NCBI RefSeq assembly: GCF_002217395.1
Contig: NZ_MUHD01000011.1
Location: 32,010-96,009 of the forward strand
Direction: 5' to 3'
DNA from: Flavobacterium plurextorum
Lineage (GTDB): Bacteria > Bacteroidota > Bacteroidia > Flavobacteriales > Flavobacteriaceae
DNA length: 64,000 bases
Positions 17,901 to 25,743 of the stretch are shown here, in pieces. The notes beneath the pieces were generated by a model, which was not told where the DNA came from, did not search any database, and worked only from the letters and a program-made list of their open reading frames with translations. The translations under genes were made by a program, and so were the position numbers. Position 1 is the stretch's first letter. Each line of letters begins with the position of its first letter.

Positions 17901-18099
17901 AGTTGATAAAATAAGAGGTTTATCAAAACTTCAAGGAGCTTCGATCTCATTTATTGCAAGAAACCTATTCATTCTTTACAAGAAAACACCAAACGTAGAT
18001 CCTGAATCTGTATTCAGTGCAGGAAATGCACAAGGTGTAGAGCAATTTGGAGTGCCAAAAACCAGAAGTTTCGGTTTAAGTTTAAATATCAAATTTTAA
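14944..18099 (+). CDS. SusC-like TonB-dependent outer-membrane receptor
   Basis: A 1051-residue SusC/RagA-family transporter that imports oligosaccharides with its SusD lid. In order: signal peptide (about 1-20, SLVFIGGVIFSANA), a carboxypeptidase-regulatory-like beta domain (about 36-115, SGQVIGQDDGMPIAGATIYA), the plug (about 120-240, with GVNVSSTATGPNGSTRVVIR and ALYGANAANGVILI), then the 22-strand barrel to the C-terminal SLNIKF. There is no STN domain, so it is not wired to a FecR/sigma pair, unlike the second SusC in the window. It heads an operon of nine plus-strand catabolic genes, and tandem operator-like repeats precede it. Predicted cargo: chito-oligosaccharides with an oxidised (aldonate) end, inferred from the enzymes. 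Confidence 0.95.
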   Translation: MKTKLISLVFIGGVIFSANAKETAIKKHLFEQKSSQVEISGQVIGQDDGMPIAGATIYAKSNKKNASITDETGKFKLNVPENETHIIVSYMGYATLEYELSAVKDLVIRLKPAENVLDQVLVTALGVKKSSKAVAYAVTELKGTEFTKAKETNISNALVGKIAGVNVSSTATGPNGSTRVVIRGNGSLNGNNQPMYVVNDLPIDNTQLNLPGIGNGAGQTRINVDRGDGTAVINPDDIKTITVLKGGTAAALYGANAANGVILIQTKRGSIQKGIGVEYNTSFTFETPSIIPDWQYEYGSGDANKKPTTKAEAINYGRWSWGAKMDGTDVIQFDGVKRPYSPQKNNIKNFYETGTTFINSIALSGGTEKATGRLSFSNMDNQSVVPNSGFNRKSINIASNVNLTDWLKFDVVAQYNLEKNNNRVTVSDAEANPNWGTYMIANTVDIRNLAPGYDENGVEEAWNPVAIATNPYFVVNKIKNSDTKNRFIGMLNVKLNFTPELFLQGRIGQDFTNYDFFGYIPKTTLNNPVGYAQGSKMKLSNLNSEAILNYTKKNIYGNFSLNALAGVNSRTTLRDETRIEGSGFVLDDFYALSNLGTITYSYPYGKTKTNSVYGAVDLDYKNVVFLNFTGRQDWFSTLSQDNNSVFYPSVGTSIIVSDIVKMPEFISFAKLRSSWAQVGGATPDPYALNQSYSMVQGGHNGEQLQTPTSNRVPNSTLSPLTSTTIEVGTDLGFFNNRLNLDFAWYNRSTTNDIVETTISTASGANSALLNLGKMRNKGIEFLVSGKIINSRNFSWDASFNGSYNENKVEALTDGLNSITMATSVNGYATITSDVGHPYSTIKGYRPLKDAKGNTVYTLSGGSAAIARGPLEILGEGVHPWTAGITNEFKYKNVSFSFLIDGKFGGSLYSGTDLYGTRMGLTKLTLEGRENGLPIKGVDTNGNPVDMVIAPENLRYYYDGLKSISSTFIYDASFIKLRQIILGYTLPVDKIRGLSKLQGASISFIARNLFILYKKTPNVDPESVFSAGNAQGVEQFGVPKTRSFGLSLNIKF

Positions 18100-18133
18100 A
18101 CTCATTTTATCTCTAATTTTTAAATTAAAAGAC

Positions 18134-19663
18134 ATGAAAAAGATAACCCTTTTATATATAGCAGGTATCCTTTTAGGAAGCATGACAGCCTGTACGGAAG
18201 ATTTTGAAGAAATCAATTCCAACCCAAATGCAGTTGAAAAACCAAATCCGAATTTTATTTTCAGCAGAGCACAGCTGGACGGCTTGGCAAACAACTATTT
18301 TTTCACCAATATACTTCAATGCGGCGGAATGCTGCAGCATTATGCTACTTACAAAGAAGCTTCGGGCGTTGGAGACAAATATTTGAATAATGAAGTTTAT
18401 TACTCTGCTTATTTCAACCAAGCCTATCCTACGGCATTAAACGAAACAGAAATTGTAATTAATACCGTAAAAAGCAATCCGAACGACAGTAATAAACTTA
18501 ATATTGCTAGAATCTGGAAAGCCTTTTTATATCATAAAATTACCGATTTGTACGGAGACGTTCCGTATACAGAAGCCGCAAAAGCAAATAGTGCAAATGT
18601 TTTTCTTCCAAAATATGATTCACAAGAATTCATATACAAAGATTTATTGAAAGAACTTGAGGAAGCTGCCATTGCATTAGATCCTGCGAAACCAAGTTTT
18701 GGCAAAGCCGATTTTATTTACGCTGGAGATGTAGCAAAATGGAAAAAATTCTCTTATTCATTAATGCTTCGTTTAGGATTAAGATTATCGAAAGTTGACC
18801 CTGCTTTATCAAAAACTTGGGTAACAAAAGCAATCGCTGGAGGAGTAATTTTAAATAGCGGCGATAACGCAATTATGACCTATAAAGATGGGCCAAACAA
18901 CTTTAACCGAAATCCGGTTGGTTTTGACTCTAGAAGTGAAGATTACTCAAATGGATCATACGGAAAAACAAATCGTGAAGGTGGTAAACTTGCTAAAACA
19001 TTTATTGATTTACTAAAAAACACTGCCGATCCTAGAATTAGTGTTTACTCTGGAGTATGGCAGGGAACTGTACAAAATACAAGTGCGGCGGTACAAAAAG
19101 GGTTTCCTAACGGAATAAAAACTGCTCCATCACCAGAAGAACAACAAACTTATTCTGAACCAAATCAAAATACTATTTTAAGATTTGATGCGCCACTTGT
19201 ACTTATAAGCAATGCCGAAACAAACTTGTATTTAGCAGAAGCTGCAGCAAGAGGATGGTATACTACTGAAACAGATAAAGATTTATATGAAAAAGGTGTA
19301 AAAGCATCTTTCTTAAACATGGGAGTTTATGGCACCTCTTACGCAATTGCAGATGCCACACCTTATTTAACTGCAAATCCCTATAACGCGTCAGGATCAT
19401 TTGAAGCAAAAATGAATCAAATTCATACTCAAATTTACATTGCTTTGTTTGTTGACGAACAGGAAATTTATGCCAACTGGAGAAGAACAGGATATCCTGT
19501 TTTGGTTCCTGTAAACTATCCAGGAAACGTTACAAATGGCACAATTCCAAGACGTATAAAATACCCAACAGGCGAATATTCAGTGAATTCGACTAACTTA
19601 GCAGAAGCGGTTAAGCGACAAGGAGCAGATACTTTCACAACAAAAATCTGGTGGGATAAATAA
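18134..19663 (+). CDS. SusD/RagB-family surface glycan-binding lipoprotein
   Basis: A 509-residue SusD homologue of the SusD-like 2 type, a surface lipoprotein that closes the SusC pore over the captured glycan. The signal peptide ends in GSMTAC (lipidated Cys20), followed by TEDFEEINSNPNAVEKPNPN. TPR-like helices follow (IARIWKAFLYHKITDLYGDV), and ETNLYLAEAAARGW lies near the C terminus as usual. It begins 34 bp after susC, and the GntP gene follows 15 bp later. SusC and SusD act as one complex. Confidence 0.94.
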   Translation: MKKITLLYIAGILLGSMTACTEDFEEINSNPNAVEKPNPNFIFSRAQLDGLANNYFFTNILQCGGMLQHYATYKEASGVGDKYLNNEVYYSAYFNQAYPTALNETEIVINTVKSNPNDSNKLNIARIWKAFLYHKITDLYGDVPYTEAAKANSANVFLPKYDSQEFIYKDLLKELEEAAIALDPAKPSFGKADFIYAGDVAKWKKFSYSLMLRLGLRLSKVDPALSKTWVTKAIAGGVILNSGDNAIMTYKDGPNNFNRNPVGFDSRSEDYSNGSYGKTNREGGKLAKTFIDLLKNTADPRISVYSGVWQGTVQNTSAAVQKGFPNGIKTAPSPEEQQTYSEPNQNTILRFDAPLVLISNAETNLYLAEAAARGWYTTETDKDLYEKGVKASFLNMGVYGTSYAIADATPYLTANPYNASGSFEAKMNQIHTQIYIALFVDEQEIYANWRRTGYPVLVPVNYPGNVTNGTIPRRIKYPTGEYSVNSTNLAEAVKRQGADTFTTKIWWDK

Positions 19664-19678
19664 AAACACAATTCATAA

Positions 19679-20998
19679 ATGAGCATTTTAATTCTTACGG
19701 CATGCATTGCATTTTTAATCATTCAAATTGCTTGGTTTAAAATCAATCCGTTTATTGCTTTTATAATAACAGCTTTATTAGCAGGTCTTTTTTTAGGCCT
19801 GCCAATAAACACATTGTCACAAACAGTACAAAAAGGTTTAGGCGAAATGCTGGGTTCAATCACATTGATTATTGTGTTTGGAACCTGTATTGGAAAACTA
19901 ACCGTTTCATCAGGAGCGGCCAATGTTATTGCCAAAACAGTTATGGGATGGACAGGCAAAAAATACGTACGTTTAGGCTTAATGATTACAGGTTTTATTG
20001 TTGGGATACCTCTATTTTATAGTGTTGGATTTGTTTTGTTAGTACCTCTAATCTTTTCAGTAGCCCATCAATTTAAATTGTCAAAAGTATATCTGGGAAT
20101 CCCTATGCTTGCGTCGCTTTCAGTAGCACACGGTTTTTTGCCCCCACATCCTTCTCCAATGGCGTTAAGCAGTATTTTAAATGCTGACATTGGACTTGTT
20201 TTGATTTACGGAATAATAATAGCGATTCCAACTATTTTTATTGCGGGTTTATTGTTTTCTAATTTGCTTAAAAACATCAAAACCGAATCTGATCACGAAA
20301 TTATAAATGTTGAAGAAGTTGCCAATCAAGGCAGACTTCCAAGCTTTTCTCTTAGTTTATTTTCTGCTTTATTTCCTGTTTTCGGATTAACGGTTACTTC
20401 TTTACTGCCGTTAATTTCAACAAATGAAAACTTAGTAAACATTTGCAAAACAATAGGAGAACCAAGCATGATTATGCTGATATCACTGCTTCTTTGCACC
20501 TATACATTAGGAATTAGAATGAACCGAAGCCTTGTATCTGTAATGGATGATTATGCCATTGCCATAAAAGATGTCGCTTTGATCGTTTTAATCGTAGGCG
20601 GCGCCGGAAGTTTAAAAGAAGTTATGATTGTAAGCGGTGTAAACGACACTATTGTTGCTGCTTTAACACAAATAAACATTCATCCGTATTTATTGGCTTG
20701 GATAATGGCCGCGATCATTCGCGTTTGTGTTGGCTCTGCAACCGCTGCCGGATTAATGACAGCCAGCGTTTTACTTCCTTTACTGGAGCTTAATGGATTA
20801 GATCCAAACTTACTGGTTTTATCAGTTGGCGCAGGAAGTTTGATGTGCTCGCATGTAAACGATCCAAGTTTTTGGATGTTCAAAGAATATTTTAATATCA
20901 GCCTGAAAGATACTTTTAAATCATGGACAGTCATGGAATCATTAGTATCTGTTTTAGGAATCATTTTCGTTTTTATTTTAAACTCTATAATACATTAA
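19679..20998 (+). CDS. GntP-family permease (aldonate:H+ symporter)
   Basis: A 439-residue inner-membrane transporter with about 12 hydrophobic segments, of the gluconate:H+ symporter family. Family features include the N-terminal ITALLAGLFLGLPINTL, GTCIGKLTVSSGAANVIAK, HGFLPPHPSPMAL (about 157-169), and GSLMCSHVNDPSFWMFKEYF near the end. Known members import gluconate, 5-ketogluconate, D-serine or related hydroxyacids. In this locus N-acetylglucosaminate or D-glucosaminate, both 2-amino aldonates, would be a natural substrate. It starts 15 bp after susD, and ridA begins 4 bp after its stop. Confidence 0.9.
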   Translation: MSILILTACIAFLIIQIAWFKINPFIAFIITALLAGLFLGLPINTLSQTVQKGLGEMLGSITLIIVFGTCIGKLTVSSGAANVIAKTVMGWTGKKYVRLGLMITGFIVGIPLFYSVGFVLLVPLIFSVAHQFKLSKVYLGIPMLASLSVAHGFLPPHPSPMALSSILNADIGLVLIYGIIIAIPTIFIAGLLFSNLLKNIKTESDHEIINVEEVANQGRLPSFSLSLFSALFPVFGLTVTSLLPLISTNENLVNICKTIGEPSMIMLISLLLCTYTLGIRMNRSLVSVMDDYAIAIKDVALIVLIVGGAGSLKEVMIVSGVNDTIVAALTQINIHPYLLAWIMAAIIRVCVGSATAAGLMTASVLLPLLELNGLDPNLLVLSVGAGSLMCSHVNDPSFWMFKEYFNISLKDTFKSWTVMESLVSVLGIIFVFILNSIIH

Positions 20999-21002
20999 TA
21001 TC

Positions 21003-21470
21003 ATGAACTTATTACCACAAGAAAAATTTGACACTCTTGGTTTGTCTTTACCGCCAGCGCCTCAGCCTTTGGGTATTTACAAACCCTATTTAGTTGATGG
21101 TAAATATTTATACCTTTCAGGTCACGGTCCTGTTAGAGACGACAAATCCTTAATTATTGGCCGAATTGGCGATGATATGGATATCGAAGAAGGAAAATTA
21201 GCAGCAAGGCAAGTCGGACTAACCATGCTTTCAACAATAGTAACCAATTTTGGGAGTCTGAACAAAGTAAAAAGAGTCATAAAAGTACTTGGAATGGTGA
21301 ACTGCAATGGCGATTTTTTAAGACATCCCTATGTAATAAACGGCTGCAGTGAATTGTTTGCGGAAGTTTGGGGACAAGAAAACGGAATTGGAGTACGAAG
21401 CGCTGTAGGAATGGGTTCTTTACCTGATAATATTCCTGTAGAAGTTGAAGCTGTTTTCGAATTATATTAG
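21003..21470 (+). CDS. RidA-family enamine/imine deaminase
   Basis: A 155-residue RidA/YjgF/Rid-family protein, which hydrolyses 2-aminoacrylate-type enamine/imine intermediates released by PLP dehydratases to 2-keto acids plus ammonia. The N terminus (LGLSLPPAPQPLGIYKPYLV) and LYLSGHGPV follow the family, and RSAVGMGSLPDNIPVEVEAVFEL at the end contains the conserved Arg that binds the carboxylate. The PLP dehydratase-like gene in the same operon gives it an obvious job: finishing the deamination of D-glucosaminate. It lies 4 bp after the permease gene, with a 269-bp repeat-containing gap before kdgK. Confidence 0.9.
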   Translation: MNLLPQEKFDTLGLSLPPAPQPLGIYKPYLVDGKYLYLSGHGPVRDDKSLIIGRIGDDMDIEEGKLAARQVGLTMLSTIVTNFGSLNKVKRVIKVLGMVNCNGDFLRHPYVINGCSELFAEVWGQENGIGVRSAVGMGSLPDNIPVEVEAVFELY

Positions 21471-21514
21471 ATTAAAAAAATTAGCCCGCAGATTAAACGG
21501 ATTGGCACAGATTA

Positions 21515-21720
21515 TTTTTTTTTAAACACATAGAAACATAGATTTTTTAGCTGAACATTAAGAGGAAGTAAAAAAAGCCAGCTTTTACACATAGCTATGT
21601 TTGTTAATGCAAGTGAAACGTTTTTTATACGGTTTCGAAAACTATGTTTCTATGTGTTCAAAAAAAAATAAGCGCTACGTTTAAAATCCTTTTAATCAGT
21701 AATCCCGATAGCTATCGGGA
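21515..21720. repeat. Palindromic repeat element inside the operon (ridA-kdgK gap)
   Basis: A 17-bp inverted repeat (AACACATAGAAACATAG at 21525-21541; its complement at 21642-21658) flanked by A/T runs spans about 150 bp, followed by the perfect 18-bp palindrome TCCCGATAGCTATCGGGA (21703-21720) also found at 34322-34339. It looks like a dispersed, non-coding repeat lodged between two operon genes. It may alter mRNA stability or termination here. Confidence 0.65.
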
Positions 21721-21739
21721 GTGGCAAAAAACAAAAAAT

Positions 21740-22768
21740 ATGAATACAACACCACAAACTAGAATTGCAACTTTTGGAGAGTTATTACTCCGAATGAATG
21801 TTGCTGATGGAAACCGATTTACGCAGGCCAATGAAATAAAAATTCACGTAGGCGGCGCCGAAGCAAATGTTTGTGTTTTACTTTCTCAACTCGGAATTCA
21901 AACCGATTATATTACCCGACTGCCGCAAAATGATTTGGCACAATTAGCTTTAAACGAACTTCAAAAATACAATGTTAATACTTCAAAATGTGTTTATGGC
22001 GGAGAACGTTTAGGTTTATATTTTGTTGAATCTGGCAATCAAATCAGACAATCTCAGGTAATTTACGACCGAAGTAATTCCTCTTTTTCAACCATTCAAA
22101 AAGATCAAATTGACTGGAATAAAGTTTTAGAAGATGTTACGCATTTTCACTGGTCAGGAATAAGTCCGGGAGTTTCAAACGAAGCTGGTTTAGCCTGCAA
22201 AGAAGCAATTCTTGCAGCGCACAGAAAAGGACTGCCTATTTCATCTGATTTTAATTATCGCTCGAAATTATGGCAATACGGAAAACATCCTTCTGAAGTT
22301 ATGCCCGATTTACTTCAATACAGCACAATTACAGTAGCCGATTTAGATGCCATTGAAATTTATTTCGGAATCAAAACCGATATAAATGAATCCGATGAAA
22401 ATCGTTTTAAAAAAACATTTGAGTTATTAAAAGAAAAAATGCCCTACCTAAAAACATTAGCAATGAGTTTTAGAAAATCCGAAGGACAGGCACATCTGTA
22501 CAAAGGATTATTGATTCATGAAGGCAATTTTTTCCAAACTCAAGAACACAAAATACATGTTGTAACAGACCAAATTGGTTCTGGAGATGCTTTCAATGCG
22601 GGATTATTATACGGATTATCCAATAAATTATCTGGGCAAGAATGTATTGAATGGGCAACAGCCTGCGGCGTAATCAAACAAAGTATACATGGCGATTTTG
22701 CAATAAGCAGCAACGCCGAAATAAGTCATTTTATTAAAAACGGCTCAAGTAACAGAATTAATAGATAA
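21740..22768 (+). CDS. kdgK: 2-keto-3-deoxygluconate kinase (PfkB family)
   Basis: A 342-residue ribokinase/PfkB-family sugar kinase. The ATG at 21740 (NTTPQTRIATFGELLLRMN) is the start; the frame is open upstream through the repeat region, but those codons are not protein-like. Visible features are the substrate-binding HVGGAEANVCVLLSQLG (about 35-51), a middle domain with DFNYRSKLW, and the catalytic GSGDAFNAGLLYG (about 291-303) with its Asp base. The KDG-kinase assignment rests on likeness to KdgK and on the KDPG aldolase 10 bp downstream. Reaction: KDG plus ATP to KDPG plus ADP. Confidence 0.87.
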   Translation: MNTTPQTRIATFGELLLRMNVADGNRFTQANEIKIHVGGAEANVCVLLSQLGIQTDYITRLPQNDLAQLALNELQKYNVNTSKCVYGGERLGLYFVESGNQIRQSQVIYDRSNSSFSTIQKDQIDWNKVLEDVTHFHWSGISPGVSNEAGLACKEAILAAHRKGLPISSDFNYRSKLWQYGKHPSEVMPDLLQYSTITVADLDAIEIYFGIKTDINESDENRFKKTFELLKEKMPYLKTLAMSFRKSEGQAHLYKGLLIHEGNFFQTQEHKIHVVTDQIGSGDAFNAGLLYGLSNKLSGQECIEWATACGVIKQSIHGDFAISSNAEISHFIKNGSSNRINR

Positions 22769-22777
22769 AATAAGAAT

Positions 22778-23425
22778 ATGTACAGCATTTTAAAAACGCA
22801 AGGTGTACTTCCGTTAGTAACCCAAATCGACATCGAAACTGCCCAAATAATATTACGATCAGCGGCTGATGCTGGCATTAAAATTATTGAGTTTGCTGCG
22901 CGTTCAAATGACTCTAAAGAAGTTTTCAGCCAAATGGTAAACTTTAAAAAAGCGAACAATTTAAACATTAAAATAGCTGTTGGATCTATTTTGACTATTG
23001 AAGATGCAGAGACCTACCATAAACTAGGAGCTGATTGCATTGTATGTCCGCATACTGATTTAGAAATTGGCAATTACTGTATTAAAAATAACATTTACTG
23101 GATTCCAGGAGCCGCTACATTAAACGAAATTCTTTATGCCAACAAACAAGGAGCAGAAATAGTAAAGCTATTTCCTGCTGATAAAATTGGAGGATCAGGA
23201 TATGTAAAAGCAATAAAAGCACCATTTCCGAACTTAAAAATAATGCCGACTGGAGGCGTAACTTTAGAAGAAAGTAATTTAAAATCTTGGTTTAAATCTG
23301 GAGTTGTATGCGTTGGAATTGGTTCAAACTTATTTTCAAAAGAAATGCTGCAGCATTTAACTTATGATCAATCGCTCGAAGCATTTCAAAATTTAATTGA
23401 AATAATCGAAAAAATAAGAAACTAG
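22778..23425 (+). CDS. eda: KDPG aldolase (2-keto-3-deoxy-6-phosphogluconate aldolase)
   Basis: A 215-residue class I aldolase of the KDPG/KHG family that splits KDPG into pyruvate and glyceraldehyde 3-phosphate. The Schiff-base Lys is Lys130 in VKLFPADKIGG, the acid/base Glu lies in IIEFAARSND (about 39), and the phosphate-binding MPTGGVTLEE follows. The length is typical. It lies between the KDG kinase (10-bp gap) and the PLP enzyme (4-bp gap), completing a route from a 2-amino aldonate to central metabolism. Confidence 0.92.
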   Translation: MYSILKTQGVLPLVTQIDIETAQIILRSAADAGIKIIEFAARSNDSKEVFSQMVNFKKANNLNIKIAVGSILTIEDAETYHKLGADCIVCPHTDLEIGNYCIKNNIYWIPGAATLNEILYANKQGAEIVKLFPADKIGGSGYVKAIKAPFPNLKIMPTGGVTLEESNLKSWFKSGVVCVGIGSNLFSKEMLQHLTYDQSLEAFQNLIEIIEKIRN

Positions 23426-23428
23426 ATT

Positions 23429-24544
23429 ATGCAAAAAAAATGGTGGAAAATTAATTCCGAAACTCAACTTGATACCCCATATCTGGCAGTGTACGAAGAT
23501 CGTCTCCGCTGTAATATTGAATATCTGATAAGTTTGGTAAAAGGAGACACTCAAAAGCTTCGCCCTCATATCAAAACACATAAAATAGGCGAAATTCTTG
23601 AGTTGTTTAAAATTTACAATATCAAAAAAGTAAAATGCGCTACAATAGCAGAGGCAGAACTTGCTGCCATACACCAAGTTCCAGATGTACTTCTTGCCTA
23701 TCAGCCGGTTGGTCTTAAAGCTGACCGATGGATTTTACTTATTCAAAAATATCCAGAAGTTCATTTTTCTACCATTGTCGACAATTTAGAATCAGCAAAA
23801 ACATTAAATGAAACCGCTTTAGAACACAATTTAAATCTCACCATTTATCTGGATTTAAATACTGGAATGAACAGAACAGGAATCGCTGTTTCTGAAAATT
23901 GGGGCGCTTTAGTAAAAAAAATTATTCAGTTAAAAAATATCAATTTGGCTGGCATTCATATTTATGATGGTCATTTGAAAGGCAGTATCGAACAGCGAAA
24001 AGACGCAGCTCAAGAATCCTTTACAAAAATCACTAATGAAATTGAAAAGCTACAGCAAAATCTAGATTACGAATTAAAAATTGTTGCCGGCGGATCAAAT
24101 ACATTCCCATTTTATGCCCATCAGGAAAATGTAGAATGCAGTCCCGGTACTTTTGTTTTTTGGGATGCCAATTATCAAACCAATTTACCCGAACAATTAT
24201 TTAAACCTGCGCTGGTTATAGTTGGAACAATTATTTCAAAACCTACTACATCAACTTTTTGCATTGATATTGGATATAAAGCAGTTTCTTCAGAAAACCC
24301 AATTGATAAAAGATTAGTAATCTTAAATGATGAAGATTTAATTCCTGTTTCCCATTCAGAAGAACATTTGATTATAGAAAACAAAGGCCAAAATGATTAT
24401 AAAATTGGCGATACGATTTACGCACTTCCTTATCATGTTTGTCCAACCTGCGCTTTGTATGATACTGTTCAGGTAATAAATAAAGAAAACCGTATTTGCG
24501 ACCAATGGCAGGTTGCAGCAAGAAGCAGAACAATTAATATCTAG
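23429..24544 (+). CDS. D-serine dehydratase/D-threonine aldolase-like PLP enzyme
   Basis: A 371-residue fold-type III PLP enzyme (alanine-racemase-like N domain). The PLP lysine is Lys49 in RPHIKTHK, exactly the pattern of eukaryotic-type D-serine dehydratase and D-threonine aldolase. The C-terminal beta domain carries PYHVCPTCALYD, whose HxC pair corresponds to the zinc site of D-serine dehydratase. Family members act on D-configured beta-hydroxy-alpha-amino acids. D-glucosaminate has just that group (2R amino, 3-hydroxy), so the best fit here is D-glucosaminate dehydratase giving an enamine that RidA turns into KDG (inference from context). Alternatives are a D-threonine or D-phenylserine aldolase. 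It starts 4 bp after the aldolase gene. Confidence 0.85.
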   Translation: MQKKWWKINSETQLDTPYLAVYEDRLRCNIEYLISLVKGDTQKLRPHIKTHKIGEILELFKIYNIKKVKCATIAEAELAAIHQVPDVLLAYQPVGLKADRWILLIQKYPEVHFSTIVDNLESAKTLNETALEHNLNLTIYLDLNTGMNRTGIAVSENWGALVKKIIQLKNINLAGIHIYDGHLKGSIEQRKDAAQESFTKITNEIEKLQQNLDYELKIVAGGSNTFPFYAHQENVECSPGTFVFWDANYQTNLPEQLFKPALVIVGTIISKPTTSTFCIDIGYKAVSSENPIDKRLVILNDEDLIPVSHSEEHLIIENKGQNDYKIGDTIYALPYHVCPTCALYDTVQVINKENRICDQWQVAARSRTINI

Positions 24545-24672
24545 CAGCAGAAAAAGTAGAATAAAGAAAAAAGAATAGAAAATAGAGCGAAGAAGAAAGA
24601 GAATAGACCTCATAATAACAATTGTCTAAAGAACCTCTGAGCCTTTGAACCTTTGTGCCTTAAAAAAAAAAT

Positions 24673-25743
24673 ATGTTTATAATAGACGCCCATTTAGACC
24701 TGAGCATGAATGCAATGGAATGGAATAGAGATTTACGAAATGATGTTACCACTTTGCGTCATTTAGAAAAAGGAATGAGTGATAAACCAGATCGTGAACG
24801 CGCAACGGTTTCATTTCCCGATTTACGAAAAGGAAACATTGGAATTGTGGTTGCTACTCAAATTGCAAGATTTGTAAAACCTGACAGTATTATTCCGGGT
24901 TGGAATTCTCCTGAACAAGCTTGGGCACAAACGCAAGGACAGCTTACTTGGTACAAAACCATGGAAGAAGCGGGAGAAATGACACAAATTACAGATAAAA
25001 AATCGCTTCAAAAACAAATTGATTTATGGAATGACGGCACTCCAAATGACAAAAAACCAATTGGTTATATTTTGAGTTTAGAAGGTGCTGATTCTATTAT
25101 TGACATTTCTTATTTAGAAAAAGCATACAATTACGGATTACGAGCTATTGGCCCAGCACATTACGGTCCGGGCAGATACGCAAACGGAACAGATGCAACA
25201 GGAAAAATGAATCAAAACGGGCTTGATTTATTGAAAGAAATGGAACGTTTAAACATTATTTTGGACGCAACTCATTTGTGCGACGATGCTTTCTGGCAGG
25301 CTTTAGATCATTATAATGGTCCAGTTTGGGCAAGTCATAACAACTGCCGAAGTTTGGTTGATCACAATCGTCAATACAGCGATGAAATGGTTAAAGCTTT
25401 AGTTTCTAGAGGAGCCGTTATTGGAGGTGCTTTAGATGCATGGATGCTGGTTCCGAATTGGCAAAGAGGTGTTTCGATGCCTTTAGAAATGAATTGCAAT
25501 TTAGAAACCGTTTTTAAACACATGGATCACATTTGTCAATTGGCTGGAAATGCAAATCACATTGGTGTAGGTTCAGATTTGGACGGTGCTTTTGGTACAG
25601 AACAATCTCCGTATGATTTAAATACAATAGCCGATTTGCAGAAATTGGTCTTGATCTTTAAAAACAACGGATATTCTGATGCAGATTTAGACAAAATTTT
25701 TCACCAGAACTGGATTAATTTTTTAATGAAGAATTGGGATTAA
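24673..25743 (+). CDS. M19-family amidohydrolase (dipeptidase-like), predicted N-deacetylase
   Basis: A 356-residue metal-dependent hydrolase of the membrane/renal dipeptidase (M19) family, with no signal peptide, so cytoplasmic. Metal ligands are visible: DAHLD (6-10), bridging Glu in LSLEGAD (about 138), His in DATHLCDD (about 198), His in ASHNNCRSL (about 219), and Asp in GVGSDLDG (about 297). M19 enzymes cleave peptides with a C-terminal D-residue, and some relatives deacylate N-acyl-D-amino acids. N-acetyl-D-glucosaminate is such a compound, so a deacetylase releasing D-glucosaminate is the most economical role in this operon, but this is inference. A 128-bp purine-rich gap separates it from the PLP gene. 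Its stop overlaps the convergent deoR stop by 4 bp. Confidence 0.88.
   Translation: MFIIDAHLDLSMNAMEWNRDLRNDVTTLRHLEKGMSDKPDRERATVSFPDLRKGNIGIVVATQIARFVKPDSIIPGWNSPEQAWAQTQGQLTWYKTMEEAGEMTQITDKKSLQKQIDLWNDGTPNDKKPIGYILSLEGADSIIDISYLEKAYNYGLRAIGPAHYGPGRYANGTDATGKMNQNGLDLLKEMERLNIILDATHLCDDAFWQALDHYNGPVWASHNNCRSLVDHNRQYSDEMVKALVSRGAVIGGALDAWMLVPNWQRGVSMPLEMNCNLETVFKHMDHICQLAGNANHIGVGSDLDGAFGTEQSPYDLNTIADLQKLVLIFKNNGYSDADLDKIFHQNWINFLMKNWD

Noticed and set aside
23429..24544. Threonine/glycine metabolism linking the PLP enzyme with Kbl (59495-60688)
   Set aside because: The genes are 35 kb apart, and the PLP gene's neighbours are sugar-acid genes, so a D-glucosaminate role fits better.
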